From the NCBI GenBank assembly GCA_021825295.1, contig JAKAHV010000015.1, forward strand, positions 1-64,000: 64,000 nucleotides of DNA. The letters are read 5' to 3'. Within the stretch, counting starts at the first letter, position 1, and every line of letters begins with the position of its first letter. This DNA is from Nitrospirota bacterium. GTDB lineage: Bacteria > Nitrospirota > Thermodesulfovibrionia > Thermodesulfovibrionales > JdFR-88. This document shows, piece after piece, positions 21,850-31,065 of the stretch. Below the pieces are notes generated by a model. It had not been told where the DNA came from, did not search any database, and saw only the letters and a list, made by a program, of their open reading frames with translations. The position numbers and the translations under genes are program-made.

Positions 21850-22688
21850 TGAAGGTGATCATTTCGCATGATGTCGACCATATTACGGCGTGGGAGCATG
21901 GAAGAGACCTGATACTGCCCAAACACATCGTGAGAAACTGCATCGAATTCGGCCTGAAATATATCTCCGGCAGGGAGATGGCGCGGCGGTTCGCGGACAT
22001 AGCGAGAAACAGGTGGCACAACATGGAAGAGATGATGGGTTTTGACCGGGAGATGGGCATCCCCTCCACCTTTTTCTTCGCGGTAAGCAACGGCATGGGA
22101 CTGTCGTATTCACTTGAGGACGCCAAATTCTGGATGAACAGGGCAATGGATGAGGGATTTGACATAGGCGTTCACGGAATCGAATTTGAAAGCCCGCATG
22201 GCATAACCGTGGAATTCAATACATTTGCCAGGCTGACAAACATCACCGGCTTTGGAATAAGAATGCATTACCTCAGAAGAAACGACGGAACGCTGCGAAA
22301 TCTGGCAAAGGCCGGCTACAGGTTTGACAGCTCGATTGCTGAACTGGCGCCTCCCTTCAGGGTCGACAGTCTGTGGGAATTCCCGCTTCATATCATGGAC
22401 GGCAACATCCTGTGCAGGAACAGCCGCTGGCAGGACCGGAGCCTGGAGCAGGCCAAGGACTCCACCAAGGCCATATTTGACGCGTCGTTTGACCGCGGAA
22501 TCGAATATTTCACGATCTTACTGCATGACAGGTACTTCACTGACAGCTTCAGGACATGGAAGAATTGGTATATATGGGTCACCGAATTCGTGAAGGCAAA
22601 CGGCATCGGATTCACAAGTTACAACGAAGCAATCAGGCAACTGGAACGCGATGTCCCCCCGGCAATAAACCGTAAAACCGTCTACTGA
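21849..22688 (+). CDS. Polysaccharide deacetylase-like (WalW/NodB fold)
   Basis: VIISHDVDHITAW, FDIGVHGIEFE; GTG start overlapping the preceding stop by 1 nt. Confidence 0.7.
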   Translation: MKVIISHDVDHITAWEHGRDLILPKHIVRNCIEFGLKYISGREMARRFADIARNRWHNMEEMMGFDREMGIPSTFFFAVSNGMGLSYSLEDAKFWMNRAMDEGFDIGVHGIEFESPHGITVEFNTFARLTNITGFGIRMHYLRRNDGTLRNLAKAGYRFDSSIAELAPPFRVDSLWEFPLHIMDGNILCRNSRWQDRSLEQAKDSTKAIFDASFDRGIEYFTILLHDRYFTDSFRTWKNWYIWVTEFVKANGIGFTSYNEAIRQLERDVPPAINRKTVY

Positions 22689-22708
22689 AAAAACCCGGAG
22701 GCGAGCCG

Positions 22709-23335
22709 ATGTTTAAAAGAGTGCTGGTTCTGGCCCCTCACACGGACGATGGAGAATTCGGATGCGGCGGCAGCATGGCTTATTTTATCGAGAAAGGCAG
22801 GGACATTTACTACGTAGCTTTTTCAATTGCCGAAAAATCCGTCCCGCAGGGACTGCCGAAGGACATCCTCAGGACCGAGGTCATAGAAGCGACTAAAAGA
22901 CTTGGCATCCCAAGGGAAAACCTGATAATTTTCAATCACGAGGTCAGAAAATTGAATTACGTGCGCCAGGACATCCTTGAAGCCCTCATCAAGATAAAGA
23001 AGGACATAATGCCCGATCTGGTTTTGCTTCCGTCCCAGAACGACCTGCACCAGGACCATTACGTAGTGTCCTCGGAGGGGATGAGGGCCTTCAAACAGGC
23101 GAGCATTCTGGGCTATGAGATACCATGGAACAACATTACCTTTCATACACAGGCCTTCATAAAACTTGAGAAACAGCATGTAGAGAAAAAAATCGACGCA
23201 CTGAAAGCATACAAATCACAGAGTGAAAGAAGCTATGCCACAGAGGACTTCATCTGGAGCCTTGTGAAAACGAGGGGCTTGCAAATAGGCTCCCAATACG
23301 CCGAAACCTTCGAGGTGATACGATGGGTGATATGA
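22709..23335 (+). CDS. PIG-L family (LmbE) deacetylase
   Basis: VLVLAPHTDDGEFGCGGSMAYF, QNDLHQDHYVVSSEGMRAFK. Confidence 0.88.
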   Translation: MFKRVLVLAPHTDDGEFGCGGSMAYFIEKGRDIYYVAFSIAEKSVPQGLPKDILRTEVIEATKRLGIPRENLIIFNHEVRKLNYVRQDILEALIKIKKDIMPDLVLLPSQNDLHQDHYVVSSEGMRAFKQASILGYEIPWNNITFHTQAFIKLEKQHVEKKIDALKAYKSQSERSYATEDFIWSLVKTRGLQIGSQYAETFEVIRWVI

Positions 23336-24393
23336 TCACGGCAATGGTAACGGGGGGCGGCGCGCCCGGCACGGCAGGCACGATTTTCGCGCTGAGGAAT
23401 AATCCTGACAATGCGGGGCTCCGAATCGTGACGACCGATATAAGGGACCACGTGGTTGGGAAATATCTCTCCGACGCATTTTATACGGTCCCCCAGCCGG
23501 AGGATGACGACTACGTAGGCCGCCTGTCAGACATTGTCCGCAGGGAGAATATAAAGGTCATAATACCGCAGACAACAAGGGAAGTGGAGACCATTTCGGA
23601 ATATGAAGGACATTTCCGCGGATTGGGCGCGCGGGTGATTGCCTCGGAGTATAAATCCGTAAAAGAGGCCAATGACAAGTCCGCGCTCCTGGCCAGGGCG
23701 GAAAAGACCGGAATACCATTCCCATTGTATGTGCTGACCCGGTCCGAGGATGAATTTGTCACCGCGGTCAAAGGTCTCGGATACCCGGCAAAAAAGGTAG
23801 TCATCAAGCCGCCCGTATCAAACGGGATGCGGGGCCTGAGGATACTTTCCGGGGAGCCGTGGAATGTCCGAAGGTTTCTGGGGGAGAAACCGGATGGGAC
23901 CGAGATCGATCTCGATAATATCCTTAAAATACTCCGAAACGGAATATGGCCGCCGCTTCTTGTATCCAAATACATGGAAGGAGCCGAGTACACGGTGGAT
24001 GTTTTCAGAAACGGAAGCGGCGTTGTAGCGATCCCCAGGCTCAGAAAGAGCATCCGGAGCGGAATAACATTTGAGTCGCACGCCGATTACAGGGAAGACA
24101 TGATGGAATATTCCAGAAAACTGGCGGATGCCTGCGACCTCAAGTATTGCTTCGGGTTCCAGTTCAAACTCTCCAGGGAAGGTATCCCGAAATTGCTCGA
24201 GTGCAATCCGAGGGTACAGGGGACAATGGTCTTCAGCGCCTTCGCCGGATTCAACATGATATATTATTCCGTGCAGGAAGCCCTCGGCCGTGCGGTCGAC
24301 ACCGGCAATGTCACGCTCAGGCGGAATATACATTTTAAAAGATACTGGGGGGGGATTGCGTCAGGCGATGGCGTGTTCATCGGAAGAGTTTAA
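23323..24393 (+). CDS. ATP-grasp domain protein (CarB-like)
   Basis: KKVVIKPPVSNGMRGLRIL, LLECNPRVQGTMVFSAFAGFNM. Confidence 0.85.
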   Translation: MGDMITAMVTGGGAPGTAGTIFALRNNPDNAGLRIVTTDIRDHVVGKYLSDAFYTVPQPEDDDYVGRLSDIVRRENIKVIIPQTTREVETISEYEGHFRGLGARVIASEYKSVKEANDKSALLARAEKTGIPFPLYVLTRSEDEFVTAVKGLGYPAKKVVIKPPVSNGMRGLRILSGEPWNVRRFLGEKPDGTEIDLDNILKILRNGIWPPLLVSKYMEGAEYTVDVFRNGSGVVAIPRLRKSIRSGITFESHADYREDMMEYSRKLADACDLKYCFGFQFKLSREGIPKLLECNPRVQGTMVFSAFAGFNMIYYSVQEALGRAVDTGNVTLRRNIHFKRYWGGIASGDGVFIGRV

Positions 24394-25027
24394 GTCCCTG
24401 TTATCCCGGAGAAAATACATTTTCCATGTGCACACCACGTACACGGACGGTTCGGGCACAGTCGAAGATTATTTTGAATATGCGTCGCTTCACGGATATG
24501 AGTCGATTGTATTTACGGAGCATGTAAGAATGAATATGTCCTATGATTTTGACGCCTTTCTGGAGGATATTAAGGCCGCCAGGCAAAAATTCCCTTGGAT
24601 AATGGCCCTTGCGGGCGCCGAGGCAAAGATATTGCCCGGTGGCCTGCTGGATATTCCTGATAACGTCTCATCAAAAATCGAGGTAATCTGCATCGCTTGT
24701 CATTCCTTTCCAGGCAACATCCGTTTATATGAAAAATCGTTTCAGAAGCTGCTTGGCGACAGCAGGTGGGGAAATCACATACGCGTATGGGTTCATCCGG
24801 GCAGATTTTTAAGGCGCATGGGACTCCTTGATGGCAACCTGGAAAATATCGGCAGTTTAATCAGGCTTGGCGCGGACAGAGGTGTCTTCATCGAAAATAA
24901 TATAAAGAACAATCTGCCGCCCGCTTCGCTTTTAAACGGCATCCATCCTGATATGATCGTAGTCGGATGCGACGCGCATTCGCCATCAGAATTGGGGATG
25001 TTGCGGGCCTGCGCCGCTCCGGACTGA
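24368..25027 (+). CDS. PHP-domain phosphoesterase, probably C-terminally frameshifted
   Basis: FHVHTTYTDGSGTVEDYFEYASLHGYESIVFTEH, VGCDAHSPSELG; homologous-looking tail continues in another frame. Confidence 0.75.
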   Translation: MACSSEEFKSLLSRRKYIFHVHTTYTDGSGTVEDYFEYASLHGYESIVFTEHVRMNMSYDFDAFLEDIKAARQKFPWIMALAGAEAKILPGGLLDIPDNVSSKIEVICIACHSFPGNIRLYEKSFQKLLGDSRWGNHIRVWVHPGRFLRRMGLLDGNLENIGSLIRLGADRGVFIENNIKNNLPPASLLNGIHPDMIVVGCDAHSPSELGMLRACAAPD

Positions 25028-25143
25028 GTCCCCAGCGGCCACGTCCAAACAAGATCATTGAATCTCCGGCGGAAGGCCACCCTCTAATGAGGAGCCCTAC
25101 TAAGAAGCACACACAGGCAAGATATCATTGCGCCGTTAAAAGC

Positions 25144-25211
25144 TGTCATGCCCGAGTATTAATCGGCGTCCAATTTGACTGCTAAAATGGATTCCCGCCC
25201 GCGTGGGAAGG
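25144..25211. repeat. Degenerate dispersed palindromic (REP-like) element
   Basis: TGTCATGCCCGA..TCGGCGTCCA..AAATGGATTCCCGCCCGCGTGGGAAGGA; hairpin TTCCCGC-CCGC-GTGGGAA at 25192-25209. Confidence 0.45.
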
Positions 25212-25256
25212 ATGTACAATTACTTTTGAACTCCTTGGTATATGTGGAGGATGCCG

Positions 25257-26927
25257 ATGCAATCCGAAGCTGAACGTTTCTTAGGGGCTGCTCAAAATAC
25301 CCGTCGTTATGCCAGCCGCCCTCTTATACTGCGTGGTAAAAACGTCTCATCCTCCCTGGAAAACGCCGACTACAGGGCCTACTGGGAAGGCATGCTCTTC
25401 ATTGACGGCATCCTCTCCGGTGAGACTTCCGTTGCGGCCTTTTTTGACGAGCTTAAAAAGACTCCAATAGAGGACGCGTGCCGCCTCCTGAAGGGCATAT
25501 ATTTCATTGTCGTTGAATCGAAGAAAAAAGGCGAAATTCATGCGTTCGTCGATAATGCGGGATTATATCATGCATTTTATACGGACTGCGCAGTTTCGAA
25601 CTCCTTCCTGGAACTGGCCAGGCACGAAGGATATGGTCCCGATGACCTCTCAGCGGAAAGCGTAGCCGAATTTTTGCACTTTGGCTGCCTTTTTTTCCAA
25701 AAGACATACTTCGATGGAATTCGCAGGATTGCCCGCACAGATGTGCTTTGCCTTCCGGAGGACGGCGGGAAAATGAAGTTCCTGAGAAAAAAAGGAATCG
25801 ATCTCGATGCGGCTCCATGCCTCCCGCCCGAGTCAATCTGGGAATATTTCCGGAAACTGGCGCTCTCCCTGGGCAACTGCAACGTAAGCGTCGACCTCAC
25901 GGGCGGCACTGACACGAGGCTTGTGGCCGCGATGCTGGACCACTTCGGGCTGGAGTTTGAGACCGGTTCGTCCGGGGGGGACGATGATTACGTGGACATC
26001 TCAGTCGCCAGAAAAGTTGCCGGGGCGATGGGACACAGGTGTTTCGGGACTATACACTCATTATCCTCCTTGGAACGCGACATTCGCGATGTGTTTTACG
26101 CAACCGAGGGATTATATGATGCCCTCTACTATCACAGGCTGTTTCAACTTCAGAACGCCAGAAAAAACAGGGGCATCGACACGATGATCTCGGGTGTGGG
26201 CGGGGAATTGTTCAAGGACTTCTGGTGGCTCCAGGATTTTCCCTTCTATTCAAGAAAATCCGCCAACATCGGGAGGTTCGTGAACATGAGGCTGATGCCC
26301 TTTGAACCGATGTCCGGCATCCTTGCCGGACCGTTCGCCGTGGCGTCCCGCGGCTTAAAGGGCAATCTGAAAAGAGGGTTGTCATGTTACGTACTCGATT
26401 CGAATACGAGGACATACGATAATATTTTTTACAATGTCATATTGGCCGATATAGCCGGACGGATATTGACATCGCACAGCAACTATCTCAAATGTTTTGC
26501 CCCTTTCCTGGACCTGGATCTGGCCAGAATGGGATTCAACCTTAAACTGAGCCAGCGATGCTTCAACCTCTTTCACAGAAAAGTCCTTACCAGGGTCAAT
26601 CCGCTGCTTGCCAGGTTTGCAACATCGGAAAATGGCATGACAGTCTCTTGCGAGCCCGGTAACATGCTGCGCGATTTGCCACGTTTTTTTAACGATAGGC
26701 TTCGCAGACTCCTGATAAAGCTTGGAATGTTGAAACAGAGAAAGTTCCGAACCCTCAACAACCCGGATTTTATCGCCCGCGCGCGCCCCATGAAGGTCAC
26801 GAAGGCCTCGATTAGCGCCTTGAAGGACGCCGGAATCATCGCCGGTAACGTGCAATTGAGCCGGATAGAAGATAAATATCTCGGAATGTTCCTTTCGCTC
26901 GGGATGCTCATCAGAGACCTTTGGTGA
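25257..26927 (+). CDS. Asparagine synthase-related protein with degenerate glutaminase domain
   Basis: PP-loop-like VSVDLTGGTDTRLVAAML; no N-terminal catalytic Cys. Confidence 0.65.
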   Translation: MQSEAERFLGAAQNTRRYASRPLILRGKNVSSSLENADYRAYWEGMLFIDGILSGETSVAAFFDELKKTPIEDACRLLKGIYFIVVESKKKGEIHAFVDNAGLYHAFYTDCAVSNSFLELARHEGYGPDDLSAESVAEFLHFGCLFFQKTYFDGIRRIARTDVLCLPEDGGKMKFLRKKGIDLDAAPCLPPESIWEYFRKLALSLGNCNVSVDLTGGTDTRLVAAMLDHFGLEFETGSSGGDDDYVDISVARKVAGAMGHRCFGTIHSLSSLERDIRDVFYATEGLYDALYYHRLFQLQNARKNRGIDTMISGVGGELFKDFWWLQDFPFYSRKSANIGRFVNMRLMPFEPMSGILAGPFAVASRGLKGNLKRGLSCYVLDSNTRTYDNIFYNVILADIAGRILTSHSNYLKCFAPFLDLDLARMGFNLKLSQRCFNLFHRKVLTRVNPLLARFATSENGMTVSCEPGNMLRDLPRFFNDRLRRLLIKLGMLKQRKFRTLNNPDFIARARPMKVTKASISALKDAGIIAGNVQLSRIEDKYLGMFLSLGMLIRDLW

Positions 26928-26996
26928 AGCCGCACACGAAATACGGTGGTGCGCAGGCGGAATATGAAGGGCTTGCCATAGCCAGGGAATGAAAAA

Positions 26997-27770
26997 TTGA
27001 AGACGTCCGCGATCCACGGATACCCGGAGAATTATGAACTTTTCAACCTCACCGAATTTGACAACTGGGCCGGCAAAGGCGTCCTGACCGCCGAAGAGGA
27101 CTACTTATTCGGCAAATTTATTTATGCGCTGGACAAAAATGCCTCCATACTGGACCTCGGCACAGGAAGCGGCAGGTTCCTGCTGGAACTGGCGAAGCGG
27201 GACTTTACCCGCTTGCACGGAATTGATCTGGCTGAGCGTCTTTTGCTTGCGGCAAGACGGAGGACAGAGCCATTCCCCTTCATAAAATTCTACAGGATGA
27301 GCGCAGCCGAACTTAAGTTTGACAGCGGCACATTTGACGCGGTCCTCGGCCTGCAGCAGGTAATCTCCTTTATTGAGGATGACAGGGACAGGGCGGCCGC
27401 GTTTCATGAATGCAGCCGAGTGCTGAAGCCCCATGGCCTGTTTGCCGGCAGCTTTCTGATGTACGGGGGGCGTTGGATCAACCCGGCGGTTTCACTGCTC
27501 ACCTATCCTGCAAAACTGTGTAACAAAAAAATTCGCAACCGCCTGAGTTATCAATATCTCCCATGGCTGAAGCTCGGAGGTAAAACCAACTGGAGCTTTG
27601 CCGGCAGAAGACAGCCGTATCTTTACTGGTTCAGGAGGGCTGAAGTAAGGTCGGTCCTGGAGGAAGCCGGCATCGATATTATAGAGATGAAGACGGTAAA
27701 AAATATTGCCGGCAGCCGGAATTTGCTTGCAAGCGCCGGCATGCTTTACGTGGCCGGCAGGAAAAAATAG
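26997..27770 (+). CDS. Class I SAM-dependent methyltransferase
   Basis: ILDLGTGSGRFLLELAKRD, TFDAVLGLQQVISFIEDD. Confidence 0.85.
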   Translation: MKTSAIHGYPENYELFNLTEFDNWAGKGVLTAEEDYLFGKFIYALDKNASILDLGTGSGRFLLELAKRDFTRLHGIDLAERLLLAARRRTEPFPFIKFYRMSAAELKFDSGTFDAVLGLQQVISFIEDDRDRAAAFHECSRVLKPHGLFAGSFLMYGGRWINPAVSLLTYPAKLCNKKIRNRLSYQYLPWLKLGGKTNWSFAGRRQPYLYWFRRAEVRSVLEEAGIDIIEMKTVKNIAGSRNLLASAGMLYVAGRKK

Positions 27771-27795
27771 CAACACAGCCCGTGTGGAAACATAG

Positions 27796-28917
27796 ATGAA
27801 AATCATGACAATTGTAGGCGCGCGGCCCCAATTTGTCAAGGCCGCCGTGGTGTCGCGGGAAATTGAATCGTTCAACGCCCGGGGAGACGGAGAAAAAATC
27901 CATGAGATAATCGTCCATACGGGCCAGCATTACGACGAGAACATGTCCGGGATATTCTTCAGGGAGATGCGAATACCAGTTCCCGGTTACAATCTTGGCA
28001 TCTCTGACTGCACCCATGGCGAAATGACGGGCCGGATGCTGCAGGAAATTGAAAAAGTCATAATGGCCTCCGTACCGGATGCTGTGCTGGTATATGGAGA
28101 TACAAATTCCACGCTCGCAGGGGCGCTTGCAGCCGCAAAGCTGCACGTGCCCGTCGCCCATGTGGAGGCTGGCCTTCGCTGCTTTAACATGGCAGTGCCG
28201 GAGGAGATCAACCGGATTCTCACCGACCACGTGGCCGGCCTTCTGTTTTGCCCGACCGAAACGGCCGTTTGCAATCTGCAGAGGGAAGGCATCGGCATCA
28301 ACTCAAAAGTACGGCCGGCCCCGCCGCTTGTCTTGAACGCCGGCGACATAATGTATGACGCCGCGCTTTATTACAGGCAAATCGCAGGGCCAAGCGGGCG
28401 CATACGGTCACTCATCGAGGCGATGAACGGAAATTATTATCTGGCCACAATACACAGGCCTGAAAATACCGACAGCCATGACCGGCTCCGAAATATCGCC
28501 GAGGCATTTGAGCTGATCTCGCGAAACACTCCCATAGTATTGCCACTGCATCCGAGGACGAAAAAGGCCCTTTCGGAACACGGCCTGCAATTTCGCGGGG
28601 TGACCCTTACCGCACCCGTGGGCTATTTCGATATGATAATGCTCCTTGATTCCTGCAAGGCGGTGATAACGGACAGCGGGGGATTGCAGAAGGAGGCGTA
28701 TTTCTTCCGGAAACAATGCATAACCCTGCGGCGGGAAACGGAATGGGTGGAGACCGTGGAGCATGGTTTCAATACGCTTGCCGGGGCTGACAAGGAGGCA
28801 GTCATCGAGGCTGAAAAGGGGCTGTCCCGCACCGCGCAAGACTCCTGGCCCGCTTTTTACGGCGAAGGAGACGCCGGGGCCAGGATAGTCCGGGCGCTGG
28901 CGGACATCCGGGGGTGA
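27796..28917 (+). CDS. wecB: UDP-N-acetylglucosamine 2-epimerase (non-hydrolysing)
   Basis: MKIMTIVGARPQFVKAA, HVEAGLRCFNMAVPEEINR, DSGGLQKEAYFFRK. Confidence 0.95.
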   Translation: MKIMTIVGARPQFVKAAVVSREIESFNARGDGEKIHEIIVHTGQHYDENMSGIFFREMRIPVPGYNLGISDCTHGEMTGRMLQEIEKVIMASVPDAVLVYGDTNSTLAGALAAAKLHVPVAHVEAGLRCFNMAVPEEINRILTDHVAGLLFCPTETAVCNLQREGIGINSKVRPAPPLVLNAGDIMYDAALYYRQIAGPSGRIRSLIEAMNGNYYLATIHRPENTDSHDRLRNIAEAFELISRNTPIVLPLHPRTKKALSEHGLQFRGVTLTAPVGYFDMIMLLDSCKAVITDSGGLQKEAYFFRKQCITLRRETEWVETVEHGFNTLAGADKEAVIEAEKGLSRTAQDSWPAFYGEGDAGARIVRALADIRG

Positions 28918-28920
28918 CAC

Positions 28921-30156
28921 ATAAATATCCTGGTTATAAATCACTACGCTGGCTCGCCCAAACACGGCATGGAATACCGCCATTTTTACCTGTCGAGGGA
29001 ATGGACACGCCTTGGACACAGGATATGCATCGCCGCGGCTTCCCAGTCCCATCTGCACAGCCGGAAGCCCAAGACATCCGGGACGATAACGGAAGAAGAA
29101 ATTGAGGGCGTGCGCTATTTCTGGCTGAAAAGCCCGAAATACGATGGAAACGGAATCGGGCGCGTGCTGAATATGCTGGTATTCAGCCTCATGCTTATGC
29201 CGCTTAAATCCAGGATATTGGGCCATTTCAGGCCGGACCTCGTAATCGCATCGTGCCCGCACCCTTTCGTAATTTACGGCGCCCGCGGCATCGCCCGAGC
29301 AACAGGCGCGGGACTTTTTTTTGAAGCCAGGGACCTGTGGCCTTTGACCTTGACGGACCTGGGCGGCATCTCGCCCCGTCACCCATTCATCATCATGATG
29401 CAGATGGCGGAAGATTTCGCATACCGCGTTTCGGACCGGGTCATCTCCCTGATGCCCAAAGCCTGCGGCTACATGAAAAAGCACGGCATGGCCGGCAGCA
29501 AATTTGCCTATATACCAAATGGAATAAATGTCGAGGAATGGGATGAAAGCGGCCCCATCGGCGAACTGGAGCATATCCGGGCGCTATCCCGGATTAAAGA
29601 GCAGGGAAAACTTATCGTTGGCTTCGCAGGCTCTCACGGTTTCGGCAATGCCCTGGACACCCTTATCGACGCCGCGGCATCGCTGCAAAAATCCCTTCCT
29701 GTTGACTTTGTGCTGGTCGGGCAGGGGCCGGAAAAAGAAAGATTGCACATGAAGGCGCTGAATTCGGGCCTGCGAAATGTCACTTTCCTGCCGCCGGTGC
29801 CCAAATCTTCAGTCCCGAAACTGCTGGCGTCCATGGACATTCTTTATATCGGGCTAAAGAAAAATAAAGGTTTACATGCTTTCGGCATAAGCCCAAACAA
29901 GCTCATTGATTACATGATGGCGGGCAAACCCATAATTCACGCCGTAAACGCCGGAAACGACATGGTGTCTGAATGCGGCTGCGGCATCACTGTCGCGCCT
30001 GAAAATCCGAAGGAGTCCGCGGAAGCAATAATCAAGCTGATTAATATGCCAGCCGCAGAGAGAGCCGCCATGGGATCGAGAGGGAAAAAATATGTTTTGG
30101 AAAACCATGATTACAGGGTCCTCGCAAAGCGCTATCTCGAAGCGTTCGCGGGATGA
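28921..30156 (+). CDS. Glycosyltransferase family 4; probable non-canonical ATA start
   Basis: INILVINHYAGSPKHGMEYRHFYLSREWTRLGH; the track start 28969 lies inside the conserved N-terminal fold. Confidence 0.8.
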   Translation: MNILVINHYAGSPKHGMEYRHFYLSREWTRLGHRICIAAASQSHLHSRKPKTSGTITEEEIEGVRYFWLKSPKYDGNGIGRVLNMLVFSLMLMPLKSRILGHFRPDLVIASCPHPFVIYGARGIARATGAGLFFEARDLWPLTLTDLGGISPRHPFIIMMQMAEDFAYRVSDRVISLMPKACGYMKKHGMAGSKFAYIPNGINVEEWDESGPIGELEHIRALSRIKEQGKLIVGFAGSHGFGNALDTLIDAAASLQKSLPVDFVLVGQGPEKERLHMKALNSGLRNVTFLPPVPKSSVPKLLASMDILYIGLKKNKGLHAFGISPNKLIDYMMAGKPIIHAVNAGNDMVSECGCGITVAPENPKESAEAIIKLINMPAAERAAMGSRGKKYVLENHDYRVLAKRYLEAFAG

Positions 30157-30165
30157 CGGCCGCAA

Positions 30166-31065
30166 ATGCAAAACAAAACGGAAGAATGGCTGATGGAAAG
30201 CAAATACATGTCGTGGCTTGAAAAAAGCGGGGCCCCACTTTTAAGGGGAGCGGGAACCCTCTGGACGCTGTATCACGGGGCGCTCGTCCCCGCTTCGCCG
30301 TTTCCCGAATATCCGGAAGTGGACTCAGGCCAGGCAGATTCATTATTAAAGGCATCGGGGGCCTGGCTCATCCGTTATTCTACGGCCCCCTGCGATTACG
30401 AGACATCATGGTGGTACGTCGTCTGCAGTAATCATGATCCGACGGATATCAGGGCAAAGACACGGTCGGAGATTAAACGGGGAAGACGCGAATGTATTGT
30501 TCATGAGGTGGACCCAGGGTGGCTTGCAGACAATGGATACCCATGCTACTGCGCCGCAGTCGCAAGGTACCGCGACCTGAAGCCCGTTGCCGAAGGCGTC
30601 TTCAAAAAGATAATTCTCAATACCCGCGACGGTCCGTTTTGCTACTGGACGGTGTTCCATGAAGGCCATCTGGCAGGCTACTGCCAGTGCATTATAGAGG
30701 GGATGCATGTGTCTACAAACGTCGCCAAATATGATCCTCTGTATTTGAGGCACCGCAGCGCATACGCGCTCATCGATACGCTGATTCAGACGTATGTAGT
30801 CGGAAAGGGAATGACCCTCTGCAACGGAAACAGATCGATTGCGCACAATACAAACTATCAGGATTTTCTGATAAAACTCGGCTTTCGAAAACAGTTCTGC
30901 CGTCTGAACGTGGTTTATAACCCGCTGCTGAAACTTGCCGTGGACGCATTATATCCCATAAGATCGATGCTGGCCGGACTGCCAGGCCTGCGCATCATCA
31001 ATAGGGCCAGGGCCCTTTTGTTCCAGGAGGAGATACGGAGGACAGCATCCGCAAATGGCCGGTAA
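30166..31065 (+). CDS. GNAT/FemAB-like protein
   Basis: RAKTRSEIKRGRRECIVHEV, GNRSIAHNTNYQDFLIKLGFRKQFC. Confidence 0.6.
   Translation: MQNKTEEWLMESKYMSWLEKSGAPLLRGAGTLWTLYHGALVPASPFPEYPEVDSGQADSLLKASGAWLIRYSTAPCDYETSWWYVVCSNHDPTDIRAKTRSEIKRGRRECIVHEVDPGWLADNGYPCYCAAVARYRDLKPVAEGVFKKIILNTRDGPFCYWTVFHEGHLAGYCQCIIEGMHVSTNVAKYDPLYLRHRSAYALIDTLIQTYVVGKGMTLCNGNRSIAHNTNYQDFLIKLGFRKQFCRLNVVYNPLLKLAVDALYPIRSMLAGLPGLRIINRARALLFQEEIRRTASANGR

Noticed and set aside
28915-28917. wecB stop TGA as a selenocysteine codon joining wecB and the glycosyltransferase
   Set aside because: It lies between two complete domains at a natural WecB C-terminus, with no Cys-aligned motif and no evident SECIS; AUA initiation or readthrough is simpler.
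28408-29574. 388 aa minus-strand ORF across wecB and the glycosyltransferase
   Set aside because: Spans two well-supported plus-strand genes; no recognisable family.
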